Positions 50,931 through 63,408 of a DNA stretch of 64,000 nucleotides are shown one piece after another; position 1 is the stretch's first letter; each line of letters begins with the position of its first letter. Below the pieces are notes generated by a model. The model had not been told where the DNA came from, made no database searches, and saw nothing but the letters and a program-made list of their open reading frames with translations. The DNA is taken from positions 496,001 through 560,000 of the forward strand of contig JAWQEG010000360.1 in the NCBI GenBank assembly GCA_033782935.1. The letters are read 5' to 3'. The position numbers were made by a program, and so were the translations under genes. The DNA is from Petrolisthes cinctipes. Its lineage: Eukaryota; Arthropoda; Malacostraca; Decapoda; Porcellanidae.

Positions 50931-51602
50931 TAGGACCCCAAAATATTGAATTTTCGGGTGTTTTGAGCCTGAATTTGAGATATAAACGGGTACAGAAGAT
51001 ACATGCACATATTGACTTTGGGGATCTAAAATATCGATTTTCAGCATGTTTTGGGCCTGAATTTTGAAAATACTCTAACACTGAGTAGGCATGTACAGAT
51101 TGCTTCTGGGACCCCAAAATATTGAATTTTCGGGTGTTTTGAGCCTGAATTTGAGATATAAACGGGTACAGAAGATACATGCACATATTGACTTTGGGCA
51201 CCAAAAATATCGATTTTCAGCATGTTTTGGGCCTGAATTTTGAAAATACTCTAACACGGAGTTGTACAGATCGCTTCTGGGACCCCAAAATATCGAATTT
51301 TCGGGTGTTTAGGGCCAGAATTTGAGATATAAACGGGTACAGAAGATGCATGCACATAGCGACTTTTGGGAACCTAAAAGATCGATTTTCAGTATGTTTT
51401 TGGCCTGTATTTTGAAAATACTCTAACAAGGAATAGGCATGTACAGATACCTTCTGGGACCTCTAAATATCGACTTTTCGGGTGTTTTGGGACTGAATTT
51501 GAGATATCGATTTTTTAGCAACTAAAATGTCGATTTTTAGCATGTTTTTAGCCTATATTTTGAAAATATTTTAGCACTGTGTAGGCATGTACAGATTGCT
51601 TC
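50931..51602. repeat. Four-monomer unit (672 bp)
   Basis: An A1-like monomer with GGGGATCTAAAAT is followed at 51107 by an A2 whose tail reads CGGAGTTGTACAG (5-bp deletion), a B2 with CACATAGCGAC and AACAAGGAATAGG, and a C2 with TCGACTTTTCGGG and TTTTTTAGCAACTAAAATG. It holds the first copy from the left of the linked AAGGAATAGG variant set. Confidence 0.82.
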
Positions 51603-54600
51603 TGGGACCCCAAAATATTGAATTTTCGGGTGTTTTGAGCCTGAATTTGAGATATAAACGGGTACAGAAGATACATGCACATATTGACTTTGGGCACCAA
51701 AAATATCGATTTTCAGCATGTTTTGGGCCTGAATTTTGAAAATACTCTAACACGGAGTAGGCATGTACAGATCGCTTCTGGGACCCCAAAATATCGAATT
51801 TTCGGGTGTTTAGGGCCAGAATTTGAGATATAAACGGGTACAGAAGATGCATGCACATATCGACTTTTGGGCACCTAAGAGATCGATTTTCTGTATGTTT
51901 TTAGCCTGTATTTTGAAAATACTCTAACACGGAGTAGGCATGTACAGATACCTTCTGGGACCTCTAAATATCGAATTTTCGGGTGTTTTGGGACTGAATT
52001 TGAGATATCGATTTTTTGGCACCAAAAATGTCGATTTTTAGCATGTTTTTAGCCTATATTTTGAAAATATTCTAGAACTGAGTAGGCATGTACAGATTGC
52101 TTCTGGGACCCCAAAATATTGAATTTTCGGGTGTTTTGAGCCTGAATTTGAGATATAAACGGGTACAGAAGATACATGCACATATTGACTTTGGGCATCT
52201 AAAATATCGATTTTCAGCATGTTTTGGGCCTGTATTTTGAAAATACTCTAACACTGAGTAGGCATGTACAGATTGCTTCTGGGACCCCAAAATATTGAAT
52301 TTTCGGGTGTTTTGAGCCTGAATTTGAGATATAAACGGGTACTGAAGATGCATGCACATATCGACTTTTGTGCACCTAAAAGATCGATTTTCAGTATGTT
52401 TTGAGCATGTATTTTAAAAATACTCTAACACGGAGTAGGCCAGTACAGATCGCTTCTGGGACCCCTAAATATCGAATTTTCGGGTGTTTTGGGACTGAAT
52501 TTGAGATATCGACTTTTTGGCACCTAAAAGATCGATTTTTAGCATGTTTTTAGCCTATATTTTGAAAATATTCTAGAACTGAGTAGGCATGTACAGATTG
52601 CTTCTGGTACCCCAAAATATTGAATTTTCGGGTGTTTTGAGCCTGAATTTGAGATATAAACGGGTACAGAAGATACATGCACATATTGACTTTGGGCACC
52701 AAAAATATCGATTTTCAGCATGTTTTGGGCCTGAATTTTGAAAATACTCTAACACGGAGTAGGCATGTACAGATCGCTTCTGGGACCCCAAAATATCGAA
52801 TTTTCGGGTGTTTAGGGCCAGAATTTGAGATATAAACGGGTACAGAAGATGCATGCACATATCGACTTTTGGGCACCTAAGAGATCGATTTTCAGTATGT
52901 TTTTAGCCTGTATTTTGAAAATACTCTAACACGGAGTAGGCATGTACAGATACCTTCTGGGACCTCTAAATATCGAATTTTCGGGTGTTTTGGGACTGAA
53001 TTTGAGATATCGATTTTTTGGCACTTAAAAGATCGATTTTTAGCATGTTTTTAGCCTATATTTTGAAAATATTCTAGCACTGTACAGATTGCTTCTGGGA
53101 CCCCAAAATATTGAATTTTCGGGTGTTTTGAGCCTGAATTTGAGATATAAACGGGTACAGAAGATACATGCACATATTGACTTTGGGCATCTAAAATATC
53201 GATTTTCAGCATGTTTTGGGCCTGTATTTTGAAAATACTCTAACACTGAGTAGGCATGTACAGATTGCTTCTGGGACCCCAAAATATTGAATTTTCGGGT
53301 GTTTTGAGCCTGAATTTGAGATATAAACGGGTACTGAAGATGCATGCACATATCGACTTTTGTGCACCTAAAAGATCGATTTTCAGTATGTTTTGAGCAT
53401 GTATTTTGAAAATACTCTAACACGGAGTAGGCATGTACAGATCGCTTCTGGGACCCCTAAATATCGAATTTTCGGGTGTTTTGGGACTGAATTTGAGATA
53501 TCGACTTTTTGGCACCTAAAAGATCGATTTTTAGCATGTTTTTAACCTATATTTTGAAAATATTCTAGCACTGAGTAGGCATGTACAGATTGCTTCTGGG
53601 ACCCCAAAATATTGAATTTTCGGGTGTTTTGAGCCTGAATTTGAGATATAAACGGGTACAGAAGATACATGCACATATTGACTTTGGGCACCAAAAATAT
53701 CGATTTTCAGCATGTTTTGGGCCTGAATTTTGAAAATACTCTAACACGGAGTAGGCATGTACAGATCGCTTCTGGGACCCCAAAATATCGAATTTTCGGG
53801 TGTTTAGGGCCAGAATTTGAGATATAAACGGATACAGAAGATGCATGCACATATCGACTTTTGGGCACCTAAAAGATCGATTTTCAGTATGTTTTTGGCC
53901 TGTATTTTGAAAATACTCTAACACTGAGTAGGCATGTACATATACCTTCTGGGACCTCAAAATATCGAATTTTCGGGTGTTTTGGGACTGAATTTGAAAT
54001 ATCGATTTTTTGGCACCTAAAATATCGATTTTCAGCATGTTTTTAGCCTATATTTTGAAAATATTCTAGCACTGTGTAGGCATGTACAGATTGCTTCTAG
54101 GACCCCAAAATATTGAATTTTCGGGTGTTTTGAGCCTGAATTTGAGATATAAACGGGTACAGAAGATACATGCACATATTGACTTTGGGGATCTAAAATA
54201 TCGATTTTCAGCATGTTTTGGGCCTGTATTTTGAAAATACTCTAACACTGAGTAGGCATGTACAGATCGCTTCTGGGACCCCAAAATATCGAATTTTCGG
54301 GTGTTTAGGGCCAGAATTTGAGATATAAACGGGTACAGAAGATGCATGCACATATCGACTTTTGGGCACCTAAAAGATCGATTTTCAGTATGTTTTTGGC
54401 CTGTATTTTGAAAATACTCTAACAAGGAATAGGCATGTACAGATACCTTCTGGGACCTCTAAATATCGACTTTTCGGGTGTTTTGGGACTGAATTTGAGA
54501 TATCGATTTTTTAGCAACTAAAATGTCGATTTATGGCATGTTTTTAGCCTATATTTTGAAAATATTCTAGCACTGAGTAGGCATGTACAGATTGCTTCTG

Positions 54601-55590
54601 GGACCCCAAAATATTGAATTTTCGGGTGTTTTGAGCCTGAATTTGAGATATAAACGGGTACAGAAGATACATGCACATATTGACTTTGGGCACCAAAAAT
54701 ATCGATTTTCAGCATGTTTTGGGCCTGAATTTTGAAAATACTCTAACACGGAGTAGGCATGTACAGATCGCTTCTGGGACCCCAAAATATCGAATTTTCG
54801 GGTGTTTAGGGCCAGAATTTGAGATATAAACGGGTACAGAAGATGCATGTACATAGCGACTTTTGGGAACCTAAAAGATCGATTTTCAGTATGTTTTTGG
54901 CCTGTATTTTGAAAATACTCTAACAAGGAATAGGCATGTACAGATACCTTCTGGGACCTCTAAATATCGACTTTTCGGGTGTTTTGGGACTGAATTTGAG
55001 ATATCGATTTTTTGGCACTTATAAGATCGATTTTTAGCATGTTTTTAGCCTATATTTTGAAAATATTCTAGCACTGTACAGATTGCTTCTGGGACCCCAA
55101 AATATTGAATTTTCGGGTGTTTTGAGCCTGAATTTGAGATATAAACGGGTACAGAAGATACATGCACATATTGACTTTGGGCATCTAAAATATCGATTTT
55201 TAGCATGTTTTGGGCCTGTATTTTGAAAATACTCTAACACTGAGTAGGCATGTACAGATTGCTTCTCGGACCCCAAAATATTGAATTTTCGGGTGTTTTG
55301 AGCCTGAATTTGAGATATAAACGGGTACTGAAGATGCATGCACATATCGACTTTTGTGCACCTAAAAGATCGATTTTCAGTATGTTTTGAGCATGTATTT
55401 TGAAAATACTCTAACACGGAGTAGGCATGTACAGATCGCTTCTGGGACCCCTAAATATCGAATTTTCGGGTGTTTTGGGACTGAATTTGAGATATCGACT
55501 TTTTGGCACCTAAAAGATCGATTTTTAGCATGTTTTTAGCCTATATTTTGAAAATATTCTAGAACTGAGTAGGCATGTACAGATTGCTTC
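51603..55590. repeat. About 4-kb block, tandem copy 1 (3988 bp)
   Basis: Trimers begin at 51603, 52104, 52605, 53096, 53597, 54098, 54599 and 55090. Units 51603 through 54098 recur at offset 3988 starting at 55591; the unit at 54599 recurs at 58763. Private changes include GTAGGCCAGTACAG near 52436, TTTATGGCATG near 54530 and GGCACTTATAAGATCG near 55015. Confidence 0.84.
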
Positions 55591-55766
55591 TGGGACCCCA
55601 AAATATTGAATTTTCGGGTGTTTTGAGCCTGAATTTGAGATATAAACGGGTACAGAAGATACATGCACATATTGACTTTGGGCACCAAAAATATCGATTT
55701 TCAGCATGTTTTGGGCCTGAATTTTGAAAATACTCTAACACGGAGTAGGCATGTACAGATCGCTTC
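55591..55766 (+). repeat. Archetype monomer A2 (176 bp)
   Basis: This is the first monomer of trimer flavour 2. It resembles A1 in its first 90 bases but has GGGCACCAAAAATATCG instead of GGGCATCTAAAATATCG, CCTGAATTTTG instead of CCTGTATTTTG, and ends ACACGGAGTAGG with AGATCGC. A further subtype (A3, for example at 22120 and 31084) has GGGCGCCAAAAATATCG, a single CG/CA difference from A2. Confidence 0.88.
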
Positions 55767-55943
55767 TGGGACCCCAAAATATCGAATTTTCGGGTGTTTA
55801 GGGCCAGAATTTGAGATATAAACGGGTACAGAAGATGCATGCACATATCGACTTTTGGGCACCTAAGAGATTGATTTTCAGTATGTTTTTAGCCTGTATT
55901 TTGAAAATACTCTAACACGGAGTAGGCATGTACAGATACCTTC
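55767..55943 (+). repeat. Archetype monomer B2 (177 bp)
   Basis: This is the second monomer of trimer flavour 2. Diagnostic sites are CCCCAAAATATCGAATT, GGTGTTTAGGGCCAG, GGGTACAGAAGATGCATGC, TTTTGGGCACCTAAGAGA (AAAGA in other copies), GTATGTTTTTGGCCTG (TTTTTAGCCTG here), and the ending AGATACC. It keeps the CENP-B-box-like segment and the GTATTTTgAAAATAC dyad. Confidence 0.88.
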
Positions 55944-56091
55944 TGGGACCTCTAAATATCGAATTTTCGGGTGTTTTGGGACTGAATTTGAGATATCGAT
56001 TTTTTGGCACCTAAAATGTCGATTTTTAGCATGTTTTTAGCCTATATTTTGAAAATATTCTAGAACTGAGTAGGCATGTACAGATTGCTTC
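55944..56091 (+). repeat. Archetype monomer C2 (148 bp, internally deleted)
   Basis: This third monomer of flavour 2 starts TGGGACCTCTAAATATCG and carries the same 29-bp internal deletion as C1, so the deletion predates the split of the two flavours. It differs by GATATCGATTTTTTGGCACC and CTAAAATGTCGATTTTTAG. Most C2 copies end CACTGTGTAGG; this one ends GAACTGAGTAGG. Confidence 0.86.
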
Positions 56092-59000
56092 TGGGACCCC
56101 AAAATATTGAATTTTCGGGTGTTTTGAGCCTGAATTTGAGATATAAACGGGTACAGAAGATACATGCACATATTGACTTTGGGCATCTAAAATATCGATT
56201 TTCAGCATGTTTTGGGCCTGTATTTTGAAAATACTCTAACACTGAGTAGGCATGTACAGATTGCTTCTGGGACCCCAAAATATTGAATTTTCGGGTGTTT
56301 TGAGCCTGAATTTGAGATATAAACGGGTACTGAAGATGCATGCACATATCGACTTTTGTGCACCTAAAAGATCGATTTTCAGTATGTTTTGAGCATGTAT
56401 TTTAAAAATACTCTAACACGGAGTAGGCATGTACAGATCGCTTCTGGGACCCCTAAATATCGAATTTTCGGGTGTTTTGGGACTGAATTTGAGATATCGA
56501 CTTTTTGGCACCTAAAAGATCGATTTTTAGCATGTTTTTAGCCTATATTTTGAAAATATTCTAGAACTGAGTAGGCATGTACAGATTGCTTCTGGGACCC
56601 CAAAATATTGAATTTTCGGGTGTTTTGAGCCTGAATTTGAGATATAAACGGGTACAGAAGATACATGCACATATTGACTTTGGGCACCAAAAATATCGAT
56701 TTTCAGCATGTTTTGGGCCTGAATTTTGAAAATACTCTAACACGGAGTAGGCATGTACAGATCGCTTCTGGGACCCCAAAATATTGAATTTTCGGGTGTT
56801 TAGGGCCAGAATTTGAGATATAAACGGGTACAGAAGATGCATGCACATATCGACTTTTGGGCACCTAAGAGATCGATTTTCAGTATGTTTTTAGCCTGTA
56901 TTTTGAAAATACTCTAACACGGAGTAGGCATGTACAGATACCTTCTGGGACCTCTAAATATCGAATTTTCGGGTGTTTTGGGACTGAATTTGAGATATCG
57001 ATTTTTTGGCACTTAAAAGATCGATTTTTAGCATGTTTTTAGCCTATATTTTGAAAATATTCTAGCACTGTACAGATTGCTTCTGGGACCCCAAAATATT
57101 GAATTTTCGGGTGTTTTGAGCCTGAATTTGAGATATAAACGGGTACAGAAGATACATGCACATATTGACTTTGGGCATCTAAAATATCGATTTTCAGCAT
57201 GTTTTGGGCCTGTATTTTGAAAATACTCTAACACTGAGTAGGCATGTACAGATTGCTTCTCGGACCCCAAAATATTGAATTTTCGGGTGTTTTGAGCCTG
57301 AATTTGAGATATAAACGGGTACTGAAGATGCATGCACATATCGACTTTTGTGCACCTAAAAGATCGATTTTCAGTATGTTTTGAGCATGTATTTTGAAAA
57401 TACTCTAACACGGAGTAGGCATGTACAGATCGCTTCTGGGACCCCTAAATATCGAATTTTCGGGTGTTTTGGGACTGAATTTGAGATATCGACTTTTTGG
57501 CACCTAAAAGATCGATTTTTAGCATGTTTTTAGCCTATATTTTGAAAATATTCTAGCACTGAGTAGGCATGTACAGATTGCTTCTGGGACCCCAAAATAT
57601 TGAATTTTCGGGTGTTTTGAGCCTGAATTTGAGATATAAACGGGTACAGAAGATACATGCACATATTGACTTTGGGCACCAAAAATATCGATTTTCAGCA
57701 TGTTTTGGGCCTGAATTTTGAAAATACTCTAACACGGAGTAGGCATGTACAGATCGCTTCTGGGACCCCAAAATATCGAATTTTCGGGTGTTTAGGGCCA
57801 GAATTTGAGATATAAACGGATACAGAAGATGCATGCACATATCGACTTTTGGGCACCTAAAAGATCGATTTTCAGTATGTTTTTGGCCTGTATTTTGAAA
57901 ATACTCTAACACTGAGTAGGCATGTACATATACCTTCTGGGACCTCAAAATATCGAATTTTCGGGTGTTTTGGGACTGAATTTGAAATATCGATTTTTTG
58001 GCACCTAAAATATCGATTTTCAGCATGTTTTTAGCCTATATTTTAAAAATATTCTAGCACTGTGTAGGCATGTACAGATTGCTTCTAGGACCCCAAAATA
58101 TTGAATTTTCGGGTGTTTTGAGCCTGAATTTGAGATATAAACGGGTACAGAAGATACATGCACATATTGACTTTGGGGATCTAAAATATCGATTTTCAGC
58201 ATGTTTTGGGCCTGTATTTTGAAAATACTCTAACACTGAGTAGGCATGTACAGATTGCTTCTGGGACCCCAAAATATTGAATTTTCGGGTGTTTTGAGCC
58301 TGAATTTGAGATATAAACGGGTACAGAAGATACATGCACATATTGACTTTGGGCACCAAAAATATCGATTTTCAGCATGTTTTGGGCCTGAATTTTGAAA
58401 ATACTCTAACACGGAGTAGGCATGTACAGATCGCTTCTTGGACCCCAAAATATCGAATTTTCGGGTGTTTAGGGCCAGAATTTGAGATATAAACGGGTAC
58501 AGAAGATGCATGCACATATCGACTTTTGGGCACCTAAAAGATCGATTTTCAGTATGTTTTTGGCCTGTATTTTGAAAATACTCTAACAAGGAATAGGCAT
58601 GTACAGATACCTTCTGGGACCTCTAAATATCGACTTTTCGGGTGTTTTGGGACTGAATTTGAGATATCGATTTTTTAGCAACTAAAATGTCGATTTTTAG
58701 CATGTTTTTAGCCTGTATTTTGAAAATATTCTAGCACTGAGTAGGCATGTACAGATTGCTTCTGGGACCCCAAAATATTGAATTTTCGGGTGTTTTGAGC
58801 CTGAATTTGAGATATAAACGGGTACAGAAGATACATGCACATATTGACTTTGGGCACCAAAAATATCGATTTTCAGCATGTTTTGGGCCTGAATTTTGAA
58901 AATACTCTAACACGGAGTAGGCATGTACAGATCGCTTCTGGGACCCCAAAATATCGAATTTTCGGGTGTTTAGGGCCAGAATTTGAGATATAAACGGGTA

Positions 59001-59263
59001 CAGAAGATGCATGGACATAGCGACTTTTGGGAACCTAAAAGATCGATTTTCAGTATGTTTTTGGCCTGTATTTTGAAAATACTCTAACAAGGAATAGGCA
59101 TGTACAGATACCTTCTGGGACCTCGAAATATCGACTTTTCGGGTGTTTTGGGACTGAATTTGAGATATCGATTTTTTAGCAACTAAAATGTCGATTTTTA
59201 GCATGTTTTTAGCCTATATTTTGAAAATATTCTAGCACTGTGTAGGCATGTACAGATTGCTTC

Positions 59264-59410
59264 TGGGACCCCAAAATATCGAATTTTGGGTGTTTTGGGA
59301 CTGAATTTGATATATCGACTTTTTGGCACCTAAAAGATCGATTTTTAGCATGTTTTTAGCCTATATTTTGAAAATATTCTAGCACTGAGTAGGCATGTAC
59401 AGATTGCTTC
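59264..59410. repeat. Orphan 147-bp A/C hybrid monomer
   Basis: A single short monomer lies between two complete trimers. It starts TGGGACCCCAAAATATCG like a long monomer and continues GTGTTTTGGGACTG like C with the 29-bp deletion. A one-base loss (GAATTTTGGGTG) makes it 147 bp, and it has GATATATCGAC. It looks like the remnant of an exchange that removed two long monomers. Confidence 0.82.
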
Positions 59411-60913
59411 TGGGACCCCAAAATATTGAATTTTCGGGTGTTTTGAGCCTGAATTTGAGATATAAACGGGTACAGAAGATACATGCACATATTGACTTTG
59501 GGCACCAAAAATATCGATTTTCAGCATGTTTTGGGCCTGAATTTTGAAAATACTCTAACACTGAGTAGGCATGTACAGATCGCTTCTGGGACCCCAAAAT
59601 ATCGAATTTTCGGGTGTTTAGCGCCAGAATTTGAGATATAAACGGGTACAGAAGATGCATGCACATAGCGACTTTTGGGCACCTAAAAGATCGATTTTCA
59701 GTATGTTTTTGGCCTGTATTTTGAAAATACTCTAACAAGGAATAGGCATGTACAGATACCTTCTGGGACCTCTAAATATCGACTTTTCGGGTGTTTTGGG
59801 ACTGAATTTGAGATATCGATTTTTTAGCAACTAAAATGTCGATTTTTAGCATGTTTTTAGCCTATATTTTGAAAATATTCTAGCACTGTGTAGGCATGTA
59901 CAGATTGCTTCTCGGACCCAAAAATATTGAATTTTCGGGTGTTTTGAGCCTGAATTTGAGATATAAACGGGTACAGAAGATACTTGCACATATTGACTTT
60001 GGGCATCTAAAATATCGATTTTCAGCATGTTTTTGGCCTGTATTTTGAAAATACTCTAACACTGAGTAGGCATGTACAGATTGCTTCTGGGACCCCAAAA
60101 TATTGAATTTTCGGGTGTTTTGAGCCTGAATTTGAGATATAAACGGGTACTGAAGATGCATGCACATATCGACTTTTGTGCACCTAAAAGATCAATTTTC
60201 AGTATGTTTTGAGCATGTATTTTGAAAATACTCTAACACGGAGTAGGCATGTACAGATCGCTTCTGGGACCCCTAAATATCGAATTTTCGGGTGCTTTGG
60301 GACTGAATTTGAGATATCGACTTTTTGGCACCTAAAAGATCGATTTTTAGCATGTTTTTAGCCTATATTTTGAAAATATTCTAGCACTGAGTAGGCATGT
60401 ACAGATTGCTTCTGGGACCCCAAAATATTGAATTTTCGGGTGTTTTGAGCCTGAATTTGAGATATAAACGGGTACAGAAGATACATGCACATATTGACTT
60501 TGGGCACCAAAAATATCGATTTTCAGCATGTTTTGGGCCTGAATTTTGAAAATACTCTAACACGGAGTAGGCATGTACAGATCGCTTCTGGGACCCCAAA
60601 ATATCGAATTTTCGGGTGTTTTGAGCCTGAATTTGATATATAAACGGGTACTGAAGATGCATGCACATATCGACTTTTGTGCACCTAAAAGATCGATTTT
60701 CAGGATGTTTTGAGCATGTATTTTGAAAATACTCTAACACGGAGTAGGCATGTACAGATCGCTTCTGGGACCCCTAAATATCGAATTTTCGGGTGTTTTG
60801 GGACTGAATTTGAGATATCGACTTTTTGGCACCTAAAAGATCGATTTTTAGCATGTTTTTAGCCTATATTTTGAAAATATTCTAGCACTGAGTAGGCATG
60901 TACAGATTGCTTC
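59411..60913. repeat. 1503-bp nonamer, tandem copy 1
   Basis: Three trimers (59411, 59912, 60413) repeat in full at 60914. Private marks are CTCGGACCCAAAAATATTG, GATACTTGCACATATTG, AGATCAATTTTCAG, GGTGCTTTGGGACTG, GATATATAAACGG and TTCAGGATGTTTTG. The only difference from copy 2 that I noticed is GTTTAGCGCC near 59618 against GTTTAGGGCC near 61121. Confidence 0.88.
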
Positions 60914-62416
60914 TGGGACCCCAAAATATTGAATTTTCGGGTGTTTTGAGCCTGAATTTGAGATATAAACGGGTACAGAAGATACATGCACATATTGACT
61001 TTGGGCACCAAAAATATCGATTTTCAGCATGTTTTGGGCCTGAATTTTGAAAATACTCTAACACTGAGTAGGCATGTACAGATCGCTTCTGGGACCCCAA
61101 AATATCGAATTTTCGGGTGTTTAGGGCCAGAATTTGAGATATAAACGGGTACAGAAGATGCATGCACATAGCGACTTTTGGGCACCTAAAAGATCGATTT
61201 TCAGTATGTTTTTGGCCTGTATTTTGAAAATACTCTAACAAGGAATAGGCATGTACAGATACCTTCTGGGACCTCTAAATATCGACTTTTCGGGTGTTTT
61301 GGGACTGAATTTGAGATATCGATTTTTTAGCAACTAAAATGTCGATTTTTAGCATGTTTTTAGCCTATATTTTGAAAATATTCTAGCACTGTGTAGGCAT
61401 GTACAGATTGCTTCTCGGACCCAAAAATATTGAATTTTCGGGTGTTTTGAGCCTGAATTTGAGATATAAACGGGTACAGAAGATACTTGCACATATTGAC
61501 TTTGGGCATCTAAAATATCGATTTTCAGCATGTTTTTGGCCTGTATTTTGAAAATACTCTAACACTGAGTAGGCATGTACAGATTGCTTCTGGGACCCCA
61601 AAATATTGAATTTTCGGGTGTTTTGAGCCTGAATTTGAGATATAAACGGGTACTGAAGATGCATGCACATATCGACTTTTGTGCACCTAAAAGATCAATT
61701 TTCAGTATGTTTTGAGCATGTATTTTGAAAATACTCTAACACGGAGTAGGCATGTACAGATCGCTTCTGGGACCCCTAAATATCGAATTTTCGGGTGCTT
61801 TGGGACTGAATTTGAGATATCGACTTTTTGGCACCTAAAAGATCGATTTTTAGCATGTTTTTAGCCTATATTTTGAAAATATTCTAGCACTGAGTAGGCA
61901 TGTACAGATTGCTTCTGGGACCCCAAAATATTGAATTTTCGGGTGTTTTGAGCCTGAATTTGAGATATAAACGGGTACAGAAGATACATGCACATATTGA
62001 CTTTGGGCACCAAAAATATCGATTTTCAGCATGTTTTGGGCCTGAATTTTGAAAATACTCTAACACGGAGTAGGCATGTACAGATCGCTTCTGGGACCCC
62101 AAAATATCGAATTTTCGGGTGTTTTGAGCCTGAATTTGATATATAAACGGGTACTGAAGATGCATGCACATATCGACTTTTGTGCACCTAAAAGATCGAT
62201 TTTCAGGATGTTTTGAGCATGTATTTTGAAAATACTCTAACACGGAGTAGGCATGTACAGATCGCTTCTGGGACCCCTAAATATCGAATTTTCGGGTGTT
62301 TTGGGACTGAATTTGAGATATCGACTTTTTGGCACCTAAAAGATCGATTTTTAGCATGTTTTTAGCCTATATTTTGAAAATATTCTAGCACTGAGTAGGC
62401 ATGTACAGATTGCTTC
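60914..62416. repeat. 1503-bp nonamer, tandem copy 2
   Basis: The trimers at 60914, 61415 and 61916 are almost base-for-base copies of 59411-60913. This is the most similar tandem pair in the window and probably the most recent amplification. Confidence 0.88.
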
Positions 62417-63408
62417 TGGGACCCCAAAATATTGAATTTTCGGGTGTTTTGAGCCTGAATTTGAGATATAAACGGGTACAGAAGATACATGCACATATTG
62501 ACTTTGGGCATCTAAAATATAGATTTTCAGCATGTTTTTGGCCTGTATTTTGAAAATACTCTAACACTGAGTAGGCATGTACAGATTGCTTCTGGGACCC
62601 CAAAATATTGAATTTTCGGGTGTTTTGAGCCTGAATTTGAGATATAAACGGGTACTGAAGATGCATGCACATATCGACTTTTGTGCACCTAAAAGATCAA
62701 TTTTCAGTATGTTTTGAGCATGTATTTTGAAAATACTCTAACACGGAGTAGGCATGTACAGATCGCTTCTGGGACCCCTAAATATCGAATTTTCGGGTGC
62801 TTTGGGACTGAATTTGAGATATCGACTTTTTGGCACCTAAAAGATCGATTTTTAGCATGTTTTTAGCCTATATTTTGAAAATATTCTAGCACTGAGTAGG
62901 CATGTACAGATTGCTTCTGGGACCCCAAAATATTGAATTTTCGGGTGTTTTGAGCCTGAATTTGAGATATAAACGGGTACAGAAGATACATGCACATATT
63001 GACTTTGGGCACCAAAAATATCGATTTTCAGCATGTTTTGGGCCTGAATTTTGAAAATACTCTAACACGGAGTAGGCATGTACAGATCGCTTCTGGGACC
63101 CCAAAATATCGAATTTTCGGGTGTTTTGAGCCTGAATTTGATATATAAACGGGTACTGAAGATGCATGCACATATCGACTTTTGTGCACCTAAAAGATCG
63201 ATTTTCAGGATGTTTTGAGCATGTATTTTGAAAATACTCTAACACGTAGTAGGCATGTACAGATCGCTTCTGGGACCCCTAAATATCGAATTTTCGGGTG
63301 TTTTGGGACTGAATTTGAGATATCGACTTTTTGGCACCTAAAAGATCGATTTTTAGCATGTTTTTAGCCTATATTTTGAAAATATTCTAGCACTGTACAG
63401 ATTGCTTC
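62417..63408. repeat. Partial third copy of the nonamer (992 bp)
   Basis: The trimers at 62417 and 62918 match those at 61415 and 61916 at offset 1002, with AGATCAATTTTCAG, GGTGCTTTGGG, GATATATAAACGG and TTCAGGATG retained. The flavour-2 trimer with AAGGAATAGG is missing from this copy. Private changes are AAATATAGATTTTC near 62516 and ACACGTAGTAGG near 63242. The last C has the 10-bp tail deletion. Confidence 0.85.

Larger units (their letters stand above)
55591..59263. repeat. About 4-kb block, tandem copy 2 (3673 bp)
   Basis: Trimers begin at 55591, 56092, 56593, 57084 and 57585, followed by a tetramer at 58086 (677 bp) and a trimer at 58763. The tetramer has an extra A2 monomer (58262) where copy 1 has a trimer at 54098, so the offset changes from 3988 to 4164, a step of exactly 176. 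No counterpart of the unit at 55090 follows. Confidence 0.83.
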
